Positions 32,144 to 42,300 are shown, numbered from the stretch's first letter. The stretch: 64,000 nucleotides of DNA from Chthoniobacter flavus Ellin428 (GCF_000173075.1 NZ_ABVL01000004.1:372001-436000), one strand, 5' to 3'. The notes: generated by a model not told the origin, from the sequence alone. Program-made: numbers and translations.

Positions 32144-32638
32144 CTAGTTTTGGAGACTGCCGGCGCTCGCCTTCAGGAGACGGGCCGCATTGGTTTCCGG
32201 GGGAACGTCGGAGAAGATGCCGCGAAGGATCCGCATGGAATCGGCGATGCACGCCCGGTCCTCGAGTGGGACTTCCGCGACACGCTCCGTAAGAAAATCG
32301 GCGGTGGCCTCCCGGACGGCGGCAAACTTCTCTTTTCCGGCGGGGCTGAGCTTCAGGACGACCTTGCGGCGGTCCTCGAGGTCGTTTTCCCGCGAGACCA
32401 GGTCGGCGTTGACGAGGGCGTCCACCAGTTTGGAGGTCGCGGAGAGGGTGAGGACGAGGAAATTGGCCACGTCGCCGAGCATGGCTCCTTCATTGCGTCC
32501 AAGGAAAGCGAGAGCGCGAAATTGGGGCATCGAGAGCTCTGGACTGCTGTTGGAGCGGACCTTGGAGCGGATGACGCGCATCATGAGAGGGACGACGTCG
32601 AGCAGTTCAGCAGCGCAATCTCGAGGAGGAAGGTTCAT
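32144..32638 (-). CDS. MarR family transcriptional regulator
   Basis: 164 residues from ATG 32638. A winged helix-turn-helix of MarR type covers about 40-110: MPQFRALAFLGRNEGAMLGD, then VLTLSATSKLVDALVNADLV (recognition helix) and the wing SRENDLEDRRKVVLKLS with the family Asp-Arg-Arg. Flanking helices make the dimer interface. It is the first gene of the efflux operon and probably represses it until a ligand binds, as MarR proteins commonly do for RND genes. The upstream sequence at 32665-32696 has four degenerate 8-nt words that could be an operator or a dispersed repeat. Confidence 0.9.
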   Translation of the reverse strand: MNLPPRDCAAELLDVVPLMMRVIRSKVRSNSSPELSMPQFRALAFLGRNEGAMLGDVANFLVLTLSATSKLVDALVNADLVSRENDLEDRRKVVLKLSPAGKEKFAAVREATADFLTERVAEVPLEDRACIADSMRILRGIFSDVPPETNAARLLKASAGSLQN

Positions 32639-32664
32639 TGATTGAGTCTGGTATTAATGTCGCA

Positions 32665-32696
32665 ATTCAACTATTGAACTACTCAACTATCGAATT
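32665..32696. repeat. Four 8-nt words upstream of the MarR gene
   Basis: Degenerate tandem octamers (ATTCAACT, ATTGAACT, ACTCAACT, ATCGAATT) located 27 bp upstream of the marR-type start. The outer ends (CAATTC and GAATTG) are inverted. It could be a MarR operator or one arm of the word-repeat class seen elsewhere in the window. Confidence 0.45.
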
Positions 32697-32860
32697 GTTG
32701 CTTTCTTTGGATGTGAATTTTGCTTTTTTTATTCGCGACCCAGTAACGCAGCGCGAGACGTCAGGAGGGAATCCAGAAGCACCGCCCAGCTTATGCCTTT
32801 TTTGTGGCGCGACACCTAGACATCAATCGTAGTGATTATCGCTACATTAGCCAGTTTTTG

Positions 32861-34738
32861 TCAGTTTTTGGAAAATTGGGGATAAACCAACGGAGCGGTC
32901 TTGCCCTCCAACACGGCGATCGCGTGGGTCAGGATCCGGTTGGTATAAAAGGGATAGCTTTTGGCGTCGGTGTTTCCGGCGACCTTTTCCTGGACCTGCT
33001 TCATGATGGGCAGCGAAGGGCGGGCGATTTCGCCGAGGCGATCGAGGACGTTGCCCGCTTGGAGCGCAAACTGCGGGGTGTCGAGGGCTTGCAGCCGCTT
33101 CTCCAAGGTCGGGAGTGCTTCCTTGACCTGGCCCATACGGGCGAGCGCTTCGGCGGCGGCGACTTGCACGGCGCCGGAGTCGTCGTTGAGGTGTTTGCGC
33201 AAGGCGGGTGCGGCGGAGGACGCCTTGTCGCCGAGCATCGTGCACCCCTGTGCCGCCCACCAGCGCATGGGTTCGCTGCTGTCCTCGAGCGCTTCGAGGA
33301 GAGCGGGAAGATTGGCGAGGTCGCGCTCGGAAGCCTTGGTGGCCAGGGCGTAGACGTTCTCCACGGGCCACGCGCCTTCCTTGTGCGATGCCTCATAGCC
33401 TTCGAGCACGGAGCCCTCGGGGAGGAAGCCGTTGTCCTTGTTTTGCAGGACGACGCGTTTCAATTCCGCACGCATTCGTGCCATCACGTCATGATATTTG
33501 GAGTCCTTGGCAAGATTGTGGACGCTATCCGGGTCGGTGCTCATCTCGTACAATTCCTCGGTCGGTTTCTCGCCCCAGAATTGCGCGGTGTCCTTTGTTA
33601 ATTTGCCTTCCGCGGCGACCCGCGCCCATGACTGATAGCCGCGTGCCTTGAACTGATATTCGAGCGGTTGCACGAAGGGCAGGTCGGGCCGGTAATTGTG
33701 GACGTAGATGTAATGGCCGTCGGAGATGGAGCGCATCATGTCGTAACGCTCGTCCATGCGGTCGCGGGTGATGTGCACGTATTGAATCGCCGGTGCCTTG
33801 GCATTTCCGGCAAAGGCGTGGCCCTGCATGTAATCGGGGATCTTCACGCCTGCGAGCGAGAGCACGGTCTCGGAGAAATCGAGGAAACTTACGGGATCGG
33901 AGATGCGCGAGCCCGGGGCCGCGGGTGCGAGGTGGCGCCACTTCGGTGGAAAATAAACGATCAGCGGCACGCTCACGCCGCTTTGCTCGAGGAAGCGTTT
34001 GCTGCGGGGCAGCACTCCGCCGTTGTCGCCGTAGTAAAAGATGATGGTGTCATCGGCGAGACCGTCATCGGCGAGCATTTTCAGTTTCGCGGCGATCTGC
34101 TCGTCGAGCACGGTCATGTGGTTGTAGTAGCGCGCCCAGTCGGCTCGGATCTCCGGCGTGTCCGGTTGGTAAGCTGGAATGCGCACCTTCGCCGGGTCCA
34201 TTGGCGGAAAATCGAGGGGCAGCTCTTTCTCGGGAAAGAGGCAGCTCTCGTGGGTGACTTCATGATTGAAGACGCTGAAGAAAGGCTGCTTGGGATCGGG
34301 GCGATTGCGCCAGTGGGCTTTCTTCCCCTGGTCCACCCATGCTTCCGGAATGCTGATCGGCGAATTGTAGTCGGTCTTCGCGTTATTCGAGGTGAAGTAG
34401 CCAGCCTGGCGGAGATAAGTGGGAAAGCCGTGCAGCCAATCGGGAATCTTGCCGTTGGCGCGCATGTGCTCCGCCGGACCGCAGGTGGTGGGATACATCC
34501 CGGTGATCAAGGTGAAACGTGAGGGCGCACACACCGGCCAGGCATAGCAGCGCTCGTAGAGCACGCCTTCCTTGGCGAGTTTATCCAGCGTCGGTGTGTG
34601 GGCTAGCGGGTCGCCGTAACATCCGAGGAAGGGATTGTTGTCCTCGCTCACGACCCAAAGGATGTTCGGGCGATCCGCGGCGAAGGCAAGGTTGGCGGTT
34701 AAGGCCAGCGCGAGGAGGAGTTTGCCGAGAAGTTTCAT
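32861..34738 (-). CDS. Secreted sulfatase with C-terminal HEAT-like region, 625 aa
   Basis: Exported (signal peptide MKLLGKLLLALALTANLAFA). Family S1 arylsulfatase: the metal-binding N-terminus is RPNILWVVSEDNNPFLGCYG and the formylglycine site is WPVCAPSRFTLITGMYP (C-X-P-S-R). His/Asp ligands appear in SVFNHEVTHES and the IIFYYGDNGGVLPRSK motif. The last about 130 residues are helical repeats (SEPMRWWAAQGCTMLGDKAS, DDSGAVQVAAAEALARMGQV), which is HEAT-like and unusual for a sulfatase. Cys must be converted to formylglycine by a maturase (FGE or anSME) that is not in the window. It is the last of three consecutive sulfatase genes on the minus strand; gaps are 32 and 24 bp, so they form an operon. 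Confidence 0.92.
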   Translation of the reverse strand: MKLLGKLLLALALTANLAFAADRPNILWVVSEDNNPFLGCYGDPLAHTPTLDKLAKEGVLYERCYAWPVCAPSRFTLITGMYPTTCGPAEHMRANGKIPDWLHGFPTYLRQAGYFTSNNAKTDYNSPISIPEAWVDQGKKAHWRNRPDPKQPFFSVFNHEVTHESCLFPEKELPLDFPPMDPAKVRIPAYQPDTPEIRADWARYYNHMTVLDEQIAAKLKMLADDGLADDTIIFYYGDNGGVLPRSKRFLEQSGVSVPLIVYFPPKWRHLAPAAPGSRISDPVSFLDFSETVLSLAGVKIPDYMQGHAFAGNAKAPAIQYVHITRDRMDERYDMMRSISDGHYIYVHNYRPDLPFVQPLEYQFKARGYQSWARVAAEGKLTKDTAQFWGEKPTEELYEMSTDPDSVHNLAKDSKYHDVMARMRAELKRVVLQNKDNGFLPEGSVLEGYEASHKEGAWPVENVYALATKASERDLANLPALLEALEDSSEPMRWWAAQGCTMLGDKASSAAPALRKHLNDDSGAVQVAAAEALARMGQVKEALPTLEKRLQALDTPQFALQAGNVLDRLGEIARPSLPIMKQVQEKVAGNTDAKSYPFYTNRILTHAIAVLEGKTAPLVYPQFSKN

Positions 34739-34770
34739 GGGAAATGGGATAGGAGGGATGAGGTAGTCGG

Positions 34771-36537
34771 CTATTTTTTGAGCGTGAGAAAGACGAGGCG
34801 CACGTCCATCACGCTCTTGCCCGGAATTTGCGGGGCGCGCAGCGTCAATTCACCGCGGCCCTTGGTGAGTTCGATATCTCCCAGCTTGAGCGGTTTGAAA
34901 TCTTTCACAAATGACTCCTGGTCGCGCGGCGCGCGGTCGCGTTCCATGCCGTGCAAGGGCGGATCGTTGGCCTCCGTCACCTTGCTCTCGAGACGCTTGC
35001 CCTGAAAGGAAAGCTCCACGGTGGAGCCAGCATCTGCCGCGGGCACCGTGTAGTAAACGACTGCTTCGTATTTGCCGGTCGTGCCGACGTCGATGTCCCA
35101 TGTGATGCTATCCTCCGGACTGGTCCAGTGGGTGAAATAGGAACAGTTCGGCGCCCTGGAACTGCGTTGGATGCCGCCGTGGGGGATGCCATCGCGCGCG
35201 GGCAATTGGGTAAAGGGGTAAGCGGTATAGCCGACGGTAAACGGCCGGTCGTCTTTGGCCAGGTAAGGCAACTTCATTTCCTTTTTCCAAGCTTGCATCG
35301 CTTGGGAGAGACGCGCGGTTTCCTCGGGATGTTCGGCGGCGACGTTATGATCCTGCACGGGATCGGCCTCCATGTCGAAAAGCGCATTGGCCGAGTCCAG
35401 GCGGTAGCGCTGGGTACGCACACTCGTTTTGCCCGCCCAATGCGAGAAGATCATGCGATCGGGCCAGTCTTTGACGTCGCTGGTGAGGAGCGGTTTGAGG
35501 CTCACGCCATCGAGCGGCTTGGTGCTGACCGACTGAACGCCGGTAAGCTCCGTGAGGGTGGGAAGCAGGTCGATTGCGCCGGAGATTTGCGGGATGCGTT
35601 TGCCTGCTGGGATGTGACCTGGCCAGCGAATGAGAAATGGCACCCGCACTCCGCCTTCGTCGGTCGTGCCCTTCTTTCCTTTCATCTCGCCGTTCCATCG
35701 CCACAACGCCGGCCCGTTGTCGCTGAAGTAGATGACGATCGTGTCGTTCTCCAGGTGCAGCTTGTCGAGTTGGGCGAGCAGGCGGCCTACGTTCCAGTCG
35801 ATATTCTCGCACATGGCGAGGATGGCACGCGTGTCGGCGATTTTCTCCTGCTGTGGATTCCGGGCGCGCAGCTTGAGGTCCATGTTGGAGAACTTGTCGA
35901 ACCACCGATCCGGGACCTGCAGCGGGGTGTGCGGCGTATTGAACGGAACGTAGCAGAAGAAGGGGCGGTCTTTGTTCTGCTCGATGAAGTCCATCGCGTG
36001 CTGGGTAAAGTCGTCGATCAGGAAGCCGTGACTTTGCACGATCTGCCCATTGTGCTCGATCGGGGCATCGAAGTAATCGCCCCAATGTCCGGAGCAGAAG
36101 CCGTAGTATTCGTCAAAGCCGCGGGCGTTGGGATGATAGGGATACTGCATGCCATTGTGCCATTTTCCGAAGGCGCCGGTGGCGTAACCGGCCGCCTTGA
36201 ACGCCTCGGCAATCGTGCGCTCGTCGAGATTCAAGCGTTCGCCGCCCGAAGACACCCCATGCACACCGCCGCGCAGATGATAGCGCCCGGTGAGAAACTC
36301 GGCGCGCGTGGGCGAACAGACCGGGCAGACGAAGAAGTGATCGAGGAGCGCGCCAGTGGTGGCCAGCGAGTCGATATTCGGCGTGGAGAGGTTGGTATTG
36401 CCATTGATGCTGAGGTCTCCCCATGCCTGGTCATCTGCCAACACAATGAGGACATTGGGTTTCTTTTGGTCCGCGGCTTGCGAGCCGACGGCGAGGGAGA
36501 GCGACAGCAGGATGGCGAGTAGACGGATCGTGCGCAT
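34771..36537 (-). CDS. Secreted arylsulfatase with C-terminal beta domain, 588 aa
   Basis: Exported (signal MRTIRLLAILLSLSLAVGSQA). The N-terminal metal motif is KPNVLIVLADDQAWGDLS, the formylglycine site is CPVCSPTRAEFLTGRYH (C-X-P-T-R), and the later metal/His motif is DTIVIYFSDNGPALWRWNG. After about residue 450 the sulfatase core is followed by a beta-rich module (YFTHWTSPEDSITWDIDVG, GKYEAVVYYTVPAADAGSTV) that looks like a carbohydrate-binding or DUF-type accessory domain. GVHGVSSGGERLN near the active site places it with sulfatases of the polysaccharide-utilisation type. It is the middle gene of the three-sulfatase operon. Confidence 0.92.
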   Translation of the reverse strand: MRTIRLLAILLSLSLAVGSQAADQKKPNVLIVLADDQAWGDLSINGNTNLSTPNIDSLATTGALLDHFFVCPVCSPTRAEFLTGRYHLRGGVHGVSSGGERLNLDERTIAEAFKAAGYATGAFGKWHNGMQYPYHPNARGFDEYYGFCSGHWGDYFDAPIEHNGQIVQSHGFLIDDFTQHAMDFIEQNKDRPFFCYVPFNTPHTPLQVPDRWFDKFSNMDLKLRARNPQQEKIADTRAILAMCENIDWNVGRLLAQLDKLHLENDTIVIYFSDNGPALWRWNGEMKGKKGTTDEGGVRVPFLIRWPGHIPAGKRIPQISGAIDLLPTLTELTGVQSVSTKPLDGVSLKPLLTSDVKDWPDRMIFSHWAGKTSVRTQRYRLDSANALFDMEADPVQDHNVAAEHPEETARLSQAMQAWKKEMKLPYLAKDDRPFTVGYTAYPFTQLPARDGIPHGGIQRSSRAPNCSYFTHWTSPEDSITWDIDVGTTGKYEAVVYYTVPAADAGSTVELSFQGKRLESKVTEANDPPLHGMERDRAPRDQESFVKDFKPLKLGDIELTKGRGELTLRAPQIPGKSVMDVRLVFLTLKK

Positions 36538-36561
36538 GGAAAGTGAACGGGGTGAGACGAA

Positions 36562-38064
36562 TTATTGAGCGGTGCTGGTGGGCGCTTTATCGAAGCCCAT
36601 CTGCTTGAGCTCTTCCGGCGTCGGCCCGCCGCCGAATTGTTTCCAGTAGAGGACCTTGAACGGATTCATTCCGGAATAGTGGGCGTGCTCGTTGACCATC
36701 ATCGGCACCACCGACGCCCACCAGCGATCGTATTCCGCATCGAGGCGCGTGACGACATCCGGGTGCTCCGCCACCACGTCGTGGTCCTCGCCGATATCCT
36801 TCGAGACATCGAACAGCTTCCAGCCTTTTTCGCGTGGTTTGCCGGGAGGCCCATCGCTGACCAAATGCCACTGACCACTGCGCACCGAGCAAGCGGCGTA
36901 TTTGTAAGCCTGCACATCCGCGCCCTTCGGCCAGCGGCCTACATGGGTGAAGAGCACCCGCTCCGGCCACGGCGCATTCCCATCCCGCAGCAGGGGAAGG
37001 AGGCTGCGTCCATCCACTTGCTTCTGTGCTTTCTCATTGGGCGTCGCTCCGGCGAGTTCCGCGAGCGTGGGAAAGAAATCGATATTCGACGCCAGCCCCG
37101 CCGCGTCGTGTGGGGCGAAGGTGTCGGACCACCGCCAAAGCGACACGGCGCGCGTGCCGCCCAGCCAGGCGCTGCCTTTGCTGCCGCGCATGCCGGCGTT
37201 GAAGACCTTGCAAGCGGGTCCGTGGCCGCCGTTGTCGTTCATGAAGACGACCAGCGTATCCTTGGCGATGCCCCATTCATCGAGCTTCGCCAGCACGCGG
37301 CCGACGTTCTCGTCGATGTTGGCGACCATCCCGAAGTAAGTCGCGAGATGATCGTCGACCTTGCCCTCGTACGGCTTCTTGTATTCGTCGGGGCAGGAGA
37401 CTGGGACGTGTGCCGCGTTGTAAGGAATGTAGCAGAAGAATGGCTGCTTACCTTTCACCGACTCCATCCAATGGATCGCCTGGTTCGTGAAAATATCCGT
37501 GCAAAAGCCCTGGGTCTTTTCAAAGCTTCCGTTGTGCAGGATCGCCGGGTTGAAATAGGTATTGCCCGGCGCATCGCCGCATGAGCCCGGATAAGTCTGT
37601 CCGATCCCGCCGCCGCCGTGGATGAAGACTTCATCGAAGCCACGCTGGCCAGGTTGATGATCCGGCTCATCGCCGAGATGCCACTTGCCGAAAATGCCGG
37701 TGGTGTAACCCGCGCTCTTGAGGACCTGCGCGATTGTGATGGCATCGGGATTCAAGCGCTCGCGTTCCAGGATGGTGTGCGTGACGCCGTTTTTGAATTC
37801 GTGCCGGCCGGTCATCAGCGCTGAACGCGTCGGCGAGCAGGTCGGCGAGACGTGGAAATCGGTGAACCGCACCGCGGCGTTGTAGAGTTTGTCGAGGTGC
37901 GGCGTCTTGAGGATCGGGTTGCCCGTCGCGGAAAGATCGCCGTAACCCGTGTCGTCGGCGAGGATGAAGACGATGTTTGGCTTGGATGGAGCTCCCTGCG
38001 CAGTCGCGACGACCGCCAGGCAACAGCACAGTACGAGAGAGAAAAGGCGGGGAAACGCGTTCAT
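36562..38064 (-). CDS. Secreted arylsulfatase, 500 aa
   Basis: Exported (signal MNAFPRLFSLVLCCCLAVVATAQG; CCC may even suggest a modified leader). The metal motif is KPNIVFILADDTGYGDLSAT, the formylglycine site is SPTCSPTRSALMTGRHEFKN (C-X-P-T-R), and the C-terminal half has VVFMNDNGGHGPACK with Asp/Asn metal ligands. The length is standard for S1 sulfatases. It is first of the three-gene sulfatase operon, transcribed away from the DUF1080 gene at 38356. The palindrome at 38152-38250 lies between them. The natural substrate is probably a sulfated polysaccharide or glycosaminoglycan, judging from the neighbours. Confidence 0.93.
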   Translation of the reverse strand: MNAFPRLFSLVLCCCLAVVATAQGAPSKPNIVFILADDTGYGDLSATGNPILKTPHLDKLYNAAVRFTDFHVSPTCSPTRSALMTGRHEFKNGVTHTILERERLNPDAITIAQVLKSAGYTTGIFGKWHLGDEPDHQPGQRGFDEVFIHGGGGIGQTYPGSCGDAPGNTYFNPAILHNGSFEKTQGFCTDIFTNQAIHWMESVKGKQPFFCYIPYNAAHVPVSCPDEYKKPYEGKVDDHLATYFGMVANIDENVGRVLAKLDEWGIAKDTLVVFMNDNGGHGPACKVFNAGMRGSKGSAWLGGTRAVSLWRWSDTFAPHDAAGLASNIDFFPTLAELAGATPNEKAQKQVDGRSLLPLLRDGNAPWPERVLFTHVGRWPKGADVQAYKYAACSVRSGQWHLVSDGPPGKPREKGWKLFDVSKDIGEDHDVVAEHPDVVTRLDAEYDRWWASVVPMMVNEHAHYSGMNPFKVLYWKQFGGGPTPEELKQMGFDKAPTSTAQ

Positions 38065-38355
38065 GGGGAGGATGGGGGTAAAAACTGCCGGGAAGCAGGA
38101 TCGTTGCGGAGTTTTTGGGGTACGAGACCCAACCCGGCTTCGAGCCCCTTTCTTAATCTTAATCTTTGATCGTTAATCCTTAATCCCCAGACTGGCTGGA
38201 GGACTAAGGATTAACGATTAACGATTAAAGATTAAGGATTAAGGATTAAGAATTGCGATTCAGAGGTCCATCTGGTCGCCGCGCTATTGGGATTGAAAAC
38301 CGCGTAATGCCTGAAACAATCGCCGCCCTTTCCGATTCCTTCCCCAACCCCCGTC
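38065..38355. promoter_or_regulatory. Divergent intergenic region with large palindrome
   Basis: 291 bp between the sulfatase operon and the DUF1080 gene, mostly occupied by the TTAATCC-word palindrome at 38152-38250. Promoters for both directions must lie here or inside the repeat; none was clear. Confidence 0.4.
38152..38250. repeat. TTAATCC-word palindrome, copy 2
   Basis: Left arm 38152-38190 and right arm 38204-38250 are inverted and built from 7-nt words CTTAATC/GATTAAG with one variant word (GTTAATC/GATTAAC) near the middle. The right arm has more words than the left. It shares the words but not the loop with 19359-19440, so the two are separate members of one family and not a recent duplication. 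Confidence 0.85.
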
Positions 38356-39324
38356 ATGAAAAGCTCTCCCATTAAACTCCTCTGCTTCTTCGCCTTTGCG
38401 CTCCTCTCCGTGGTCTCCTCCGGCTGGGCGGAAAATCCCTTCATCGGACGCTGGGCACTGACGATCCCCGGCGGCGCCGCCGGGTGGCTCGGAGTGGAGG
38501 AGAAAGATGGCCAGTTGCACGCGAGCATTCTCTGGGGCGGCGGCAGCGTGGTGCCGGCGGAGGGGGCGAAGGTGGATGGCAATACCTTGACGGTCACCCG
38601 GCTTTCCAAGGGCAAAACCGGCCCGGTCACCGAAACGATCACCGCCAATGTGTCCGGCGATGACCTGAAACTCACCACGGTCAAAACGAAAGGCGATGGC
38701 CAGGAATTCGGCCGCGCGGATTTCACCGGCAAGCGCATTCCGCCCGTGCCGCCGACGCCCGACCTGTCCAAGGTGAAATACGGCGAGCCGATCACGCTCT
38801 TCAACGGCAAGGACCTGACCGGCTGGCGCCTGGTGAATCCGAAATCGGACAACGGCTGGACCGTCGTGGACGGCGTGCTCATGAACCGCATTGAGGCGGG
38901 CAAGCATTTCGGCAACCTGCGCACCGATCGCGAATTCGAGGACTTCAACCTCACGCTCGAGACGCGCACCCAGGCGAACAGCAACAGCGGCATTTATCTG
39001 CGCGGCATCTACGAAATCCAGGTCGCGGAGACCTACGGCAAGCCGCTCGATCCGCATAACATGGGCGCGCTCTACAGCCGTATCACCCCGAGCGTGGCCG
39101 CGGAAAAGCCGATCGGTGAATGGCAGACCTTCGACATCACCCTCGTGGATCGCCACGTCACGGTCATCCTCAATGGCCAGAAGATCATCGACAATCAGCC
39201 GGTGCTCGGTTGCACCGGCGGCGCGCTGACCAGCGACGAATCCAAGCCCGGCCCGCTGATGTTGCAGGGCGATCACACCAGTATCGACTACCGCAACATC
39301 GTCATCCGCCCGGTGGTGAAGTAA
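38356..39324 (+). CDS. Secreted DUF1080 protein (3-keto-disaccharide hydrolase family)
   Basis: 322 residues with a signal peptide (LLCFFAFALLSVVSSGWA, about 7-24). The first half (about 25-130) is a small beta domain ending before PVPPTPDLSKV. The second half is the DUF1080/laminin-like jelly-roll, with the family motif LFNGKDLTGWRLVN, SNSGIYLRGIYEIQVAETYG and the closing PGPLMLQGDHTSIDYRNI. This family is abundant in Planctomycetota and Verrucomicrobiota; some members hydrolyse 3-keto-glycosides. It is divergent from the sulfatases and convergent with the large DNRLRE protein (stops 10 bp apart). Confidence 0.9.
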   Translation: MKSSPIKLLCFFAFALLSVVSSGWAENPFIGRWALTIPGGAAGWLGVEEKDGQLHASILWGGGSVVPAEGAKVDGNTLTVTRLSKGKTGPVTETITANVSGDDLKLTTVKTKGDGQEFGRADFTGKRIPPVPPTPDLSKVKYGEPITLFNGKDLTGWRLVNPKSDNGWTVVDGVLMNRIEAGKHFGNLRTDREFEDFNLTLETRTQANSNSGIYLRGIYEIQVAETYGKPLDPHNMGALYSRITPSVAAEKPIGEWQTFDITLVDRHVTVILNGQKIIDNQPVLGCTGGALTSDESKPGPLMLQGDHTSIDYRNIVIRPVVK

Positions 39325-39333
39325 GCGCGGGTC

Positions 39334-42300
39334 TTAATTTCCAATCAGTGCGCATTGGTTCGGCGCCAAGGTGACGCCGACGGTGCCGCTGCCGATGCTC
39401 ACGGACTGTGTGGTTCCGCTGGCGTCCACCCACGCATTCGGCGTGGGCGCTTGCCAGGGAACCCAAATCGTTTGCGCGCTGCTGGATGAATTGAATACCG
39501 CGGCGGTCTGACGGCCGGATTCCCAAGTCGCCACCCAGCCCGTGTCATTCGGCAGTAAGCTAATGCTTTCCGGCGGCGTGGCAGAAGTGGGGCCAACCCA
39601 AACGGCATAGACATAGTTGGCGCCGCTCGCCAGGCCGGACAACGATCCGCTACTCATGATCAGTGCCGGCCAATTAGGGGAGACGTCGTCTTCGTTGTTC
39701 ATTTCCCGATCTCCCGTGCTCAGCGTGCCGAAGCCTTGCAAGACTTTCACGCGCAGGGAGCCGCTGCGCCATTGGTTGTTTCCTTCCGCCACCAGCACGT
39801 TCGGCCCGAGAAGAATCTTGCCCGTCACGGCCGAGGCGGTACTAACCGCGGCGGTGGTGCGCAGACTGACGAGCCCGATACTGCCTTCTCCCGCGGCTCG
39901 CCACACCTGCGTCACTTGCATGGCGGTAGCCGGAGTGGATGGGGTGGGAATGCCATTGATATACGTCGGCTGCAGCGTGTAACGCACGCCCAGCCCACCT
40001 CCGGTTCCGGGTTCCATCGCGAGCCCTACTTGATCGGAGGCTTGCGAGAGCGACCAGGCAAAGGGATTGCTGCTCGTCTCCACGGCGATTTCCGCGCCAC
40101 GGAAGGTGTCGGTGAGCGGCGGAAAATTCGTCGCACTCGTCATCAGCCCGCCAGTGAAGGTATTCCGCAGTCCGTGTCCCTGACAGACTCCGAAGTACCA
40201 TTGGTCTGCACGCCCGCGAATGCCGACGATATTCTTGTCCTGCACCACGAAGTTATTCGCGATGGGGGTGCCTGCGCCGGTGCCACTCCAGTAAGAGGCG
40301 GCGTAGATGCCGAGCATGCCGAGATCGTGCGAGGGAGTTCGGGCCAGATTTTGCCAGAGGAGCCATTGGTTTTCCGGATCGCCCGTCCCTCCCGCAGCGA
40401 TGGCGATACCTGCCAGAATTTCATCGTTCGGCGCGGGATACCAGTAGTCCTTCCACCAGGCATCGCTCCAGTAATCCATCTGCCCCTCGGCCGTCATGGT
40501 GAGCGGGAAGTAATTCACCGTCGCTCGCAGAATCGCGGTGGCGGTCGGGTCGTTGGTCAGATAAGCGTAACGGGCGATGATGAAGAGATCGGTCGCATGA
40601 TAAACGGGTGATTCGTTTTCCTGTCCGATATAGTGAATGCCGCCATCTGGGAGCAGATTGCTTTGCACCTCCATCATCAGTTGCTTGGCGCTATTCAGGT
40701 CGCTCGAGTTATTGAAGAGCAACGAATCGGAGGAGAGTGCCAGGATGAGGGCGACATAGACGTCCTGGTTCGCGTAGTGACCCGCGGTGGGAGCGCCATA
40801 CCCACTGCGCTGATAGGCGACGGCAGCGCCGAGCTTGGTGGACCAACTCGGCCAAAGGTTATCCACGGTCTGGTTATGCAAATGGCGCAGCAGATACATG
40901 GAATCGAGGAGCGGCCCGAGAGTGAATCGATTGACATTGGCATCGCCGTCCAACGGAGAGCCTTGTTCCCACCACCAGCCGCCGGCGTTGCATTGGACGA
41001 GCAGCCATTGGATGCAAGCGGTGCAGTAATTCAGCAGATCGGTCCGGACATTTGCGGGGACCGTGGTGTAATAAGGCGAACGCGGATCCGCGACCGCATA
41101 AGCGACCGGCAATAGACCTTCCGCGACGGAGCGGTACTGCCAGGTGGTTGTGACCGTGGGAGCTTGAAAGGCGGCCAGGGTGGTCGCGTAGGTGGTTTTG
41201 TTCCATTCGAGGAAGGGATTGTTCAGTGAGGTCTGCGCCTTGGCCTTCCAGTTATTCGTATTGGTCGTCAGCCACGGTGCCGATGGAGGAGTCGGGAGCG
41301 CCGTGCCGGAAACATGCAAGGTCGGCGGCGTCAGAGTTCCTTCGCGCGCTCCGAAGCTGCTGTTCAGCGACCAGTTATTTGTATTCCGCGCCAGCATGAT
41401 GGTGACTTTTCCGTTGGTATCGTCGGCCAGGAAGTTGAGCAGTTCCGGACTGGAGAATCGCACTGTCTCGCCATTGCCCGTCTCGGAGGTGAAATTGAAA
41501 CTCCCGAGGTAAACCGCGGCGTTCGGGTCGAAGGAGGCGAGCGGTTCGTTGGCGGGGGCGTTGTTCCATGTGATGCCACCGGAACCGCTCTCGATCCACC
41601 CGGGGGAATCTCCGGTGACGCCATCGCGCAGCCCATAGACATCGAAACGCAGGGGCGCGGCGGTGCTCCATCCCGCTGTGGTCAAAGTGAGGCTGGCATC
41701 CGTCATTCCGGGATCGGTGAAGAGGCTCGTATCGAAGCGCAGATACGCCTTGCGGTTCCCATTGTCATTCGCCGTGCCGGCGGTCTTCACCGGTAGCACG
41801 GAGAGGGTGCCGTAGTTGGTATCGGCATTCGTGCCATCGTTGACATAGGTATCCGCACCGCCGCCCGATCCCGTTGAGAGTGCGAACGCGTGCCCGTTCG
41901 CTACCGGCACGGCGTCCAGGAGAAGAGTGGGCGGTGTGCTGCTCTCGGCCGAAGCGAAGCCGGAGTTCAACGAACCATTTGAAGTGTCCCGCGCGATCAT
42001 GAGGGTCACTTGCTTGTTCGCGTCTTCCTTCAGGAAATCGATCAAGTCCGGCGACGAGAAACAGATTTTTTCTCCGCTGCCCGCGGTGGAGGTGAAGGTA
42101 AAGCTGCCGAGGAAGCGGGCGTCGCTGGTGAAGGGGATGGGCCCTGGAGCGGGCCCAGCAGGCTGGGGCGTATTCGCCGGCGCGTTGTTCCACGTTAGCG
42201 TGGACGCCGTCCAGCCATTGTTCGCATCACCGGCCGTGCCGTCGCGAAGACCATAAACGCTGAAGGTCATCGGACTGCCCGTGGTGAAACCGCTCGTGCG

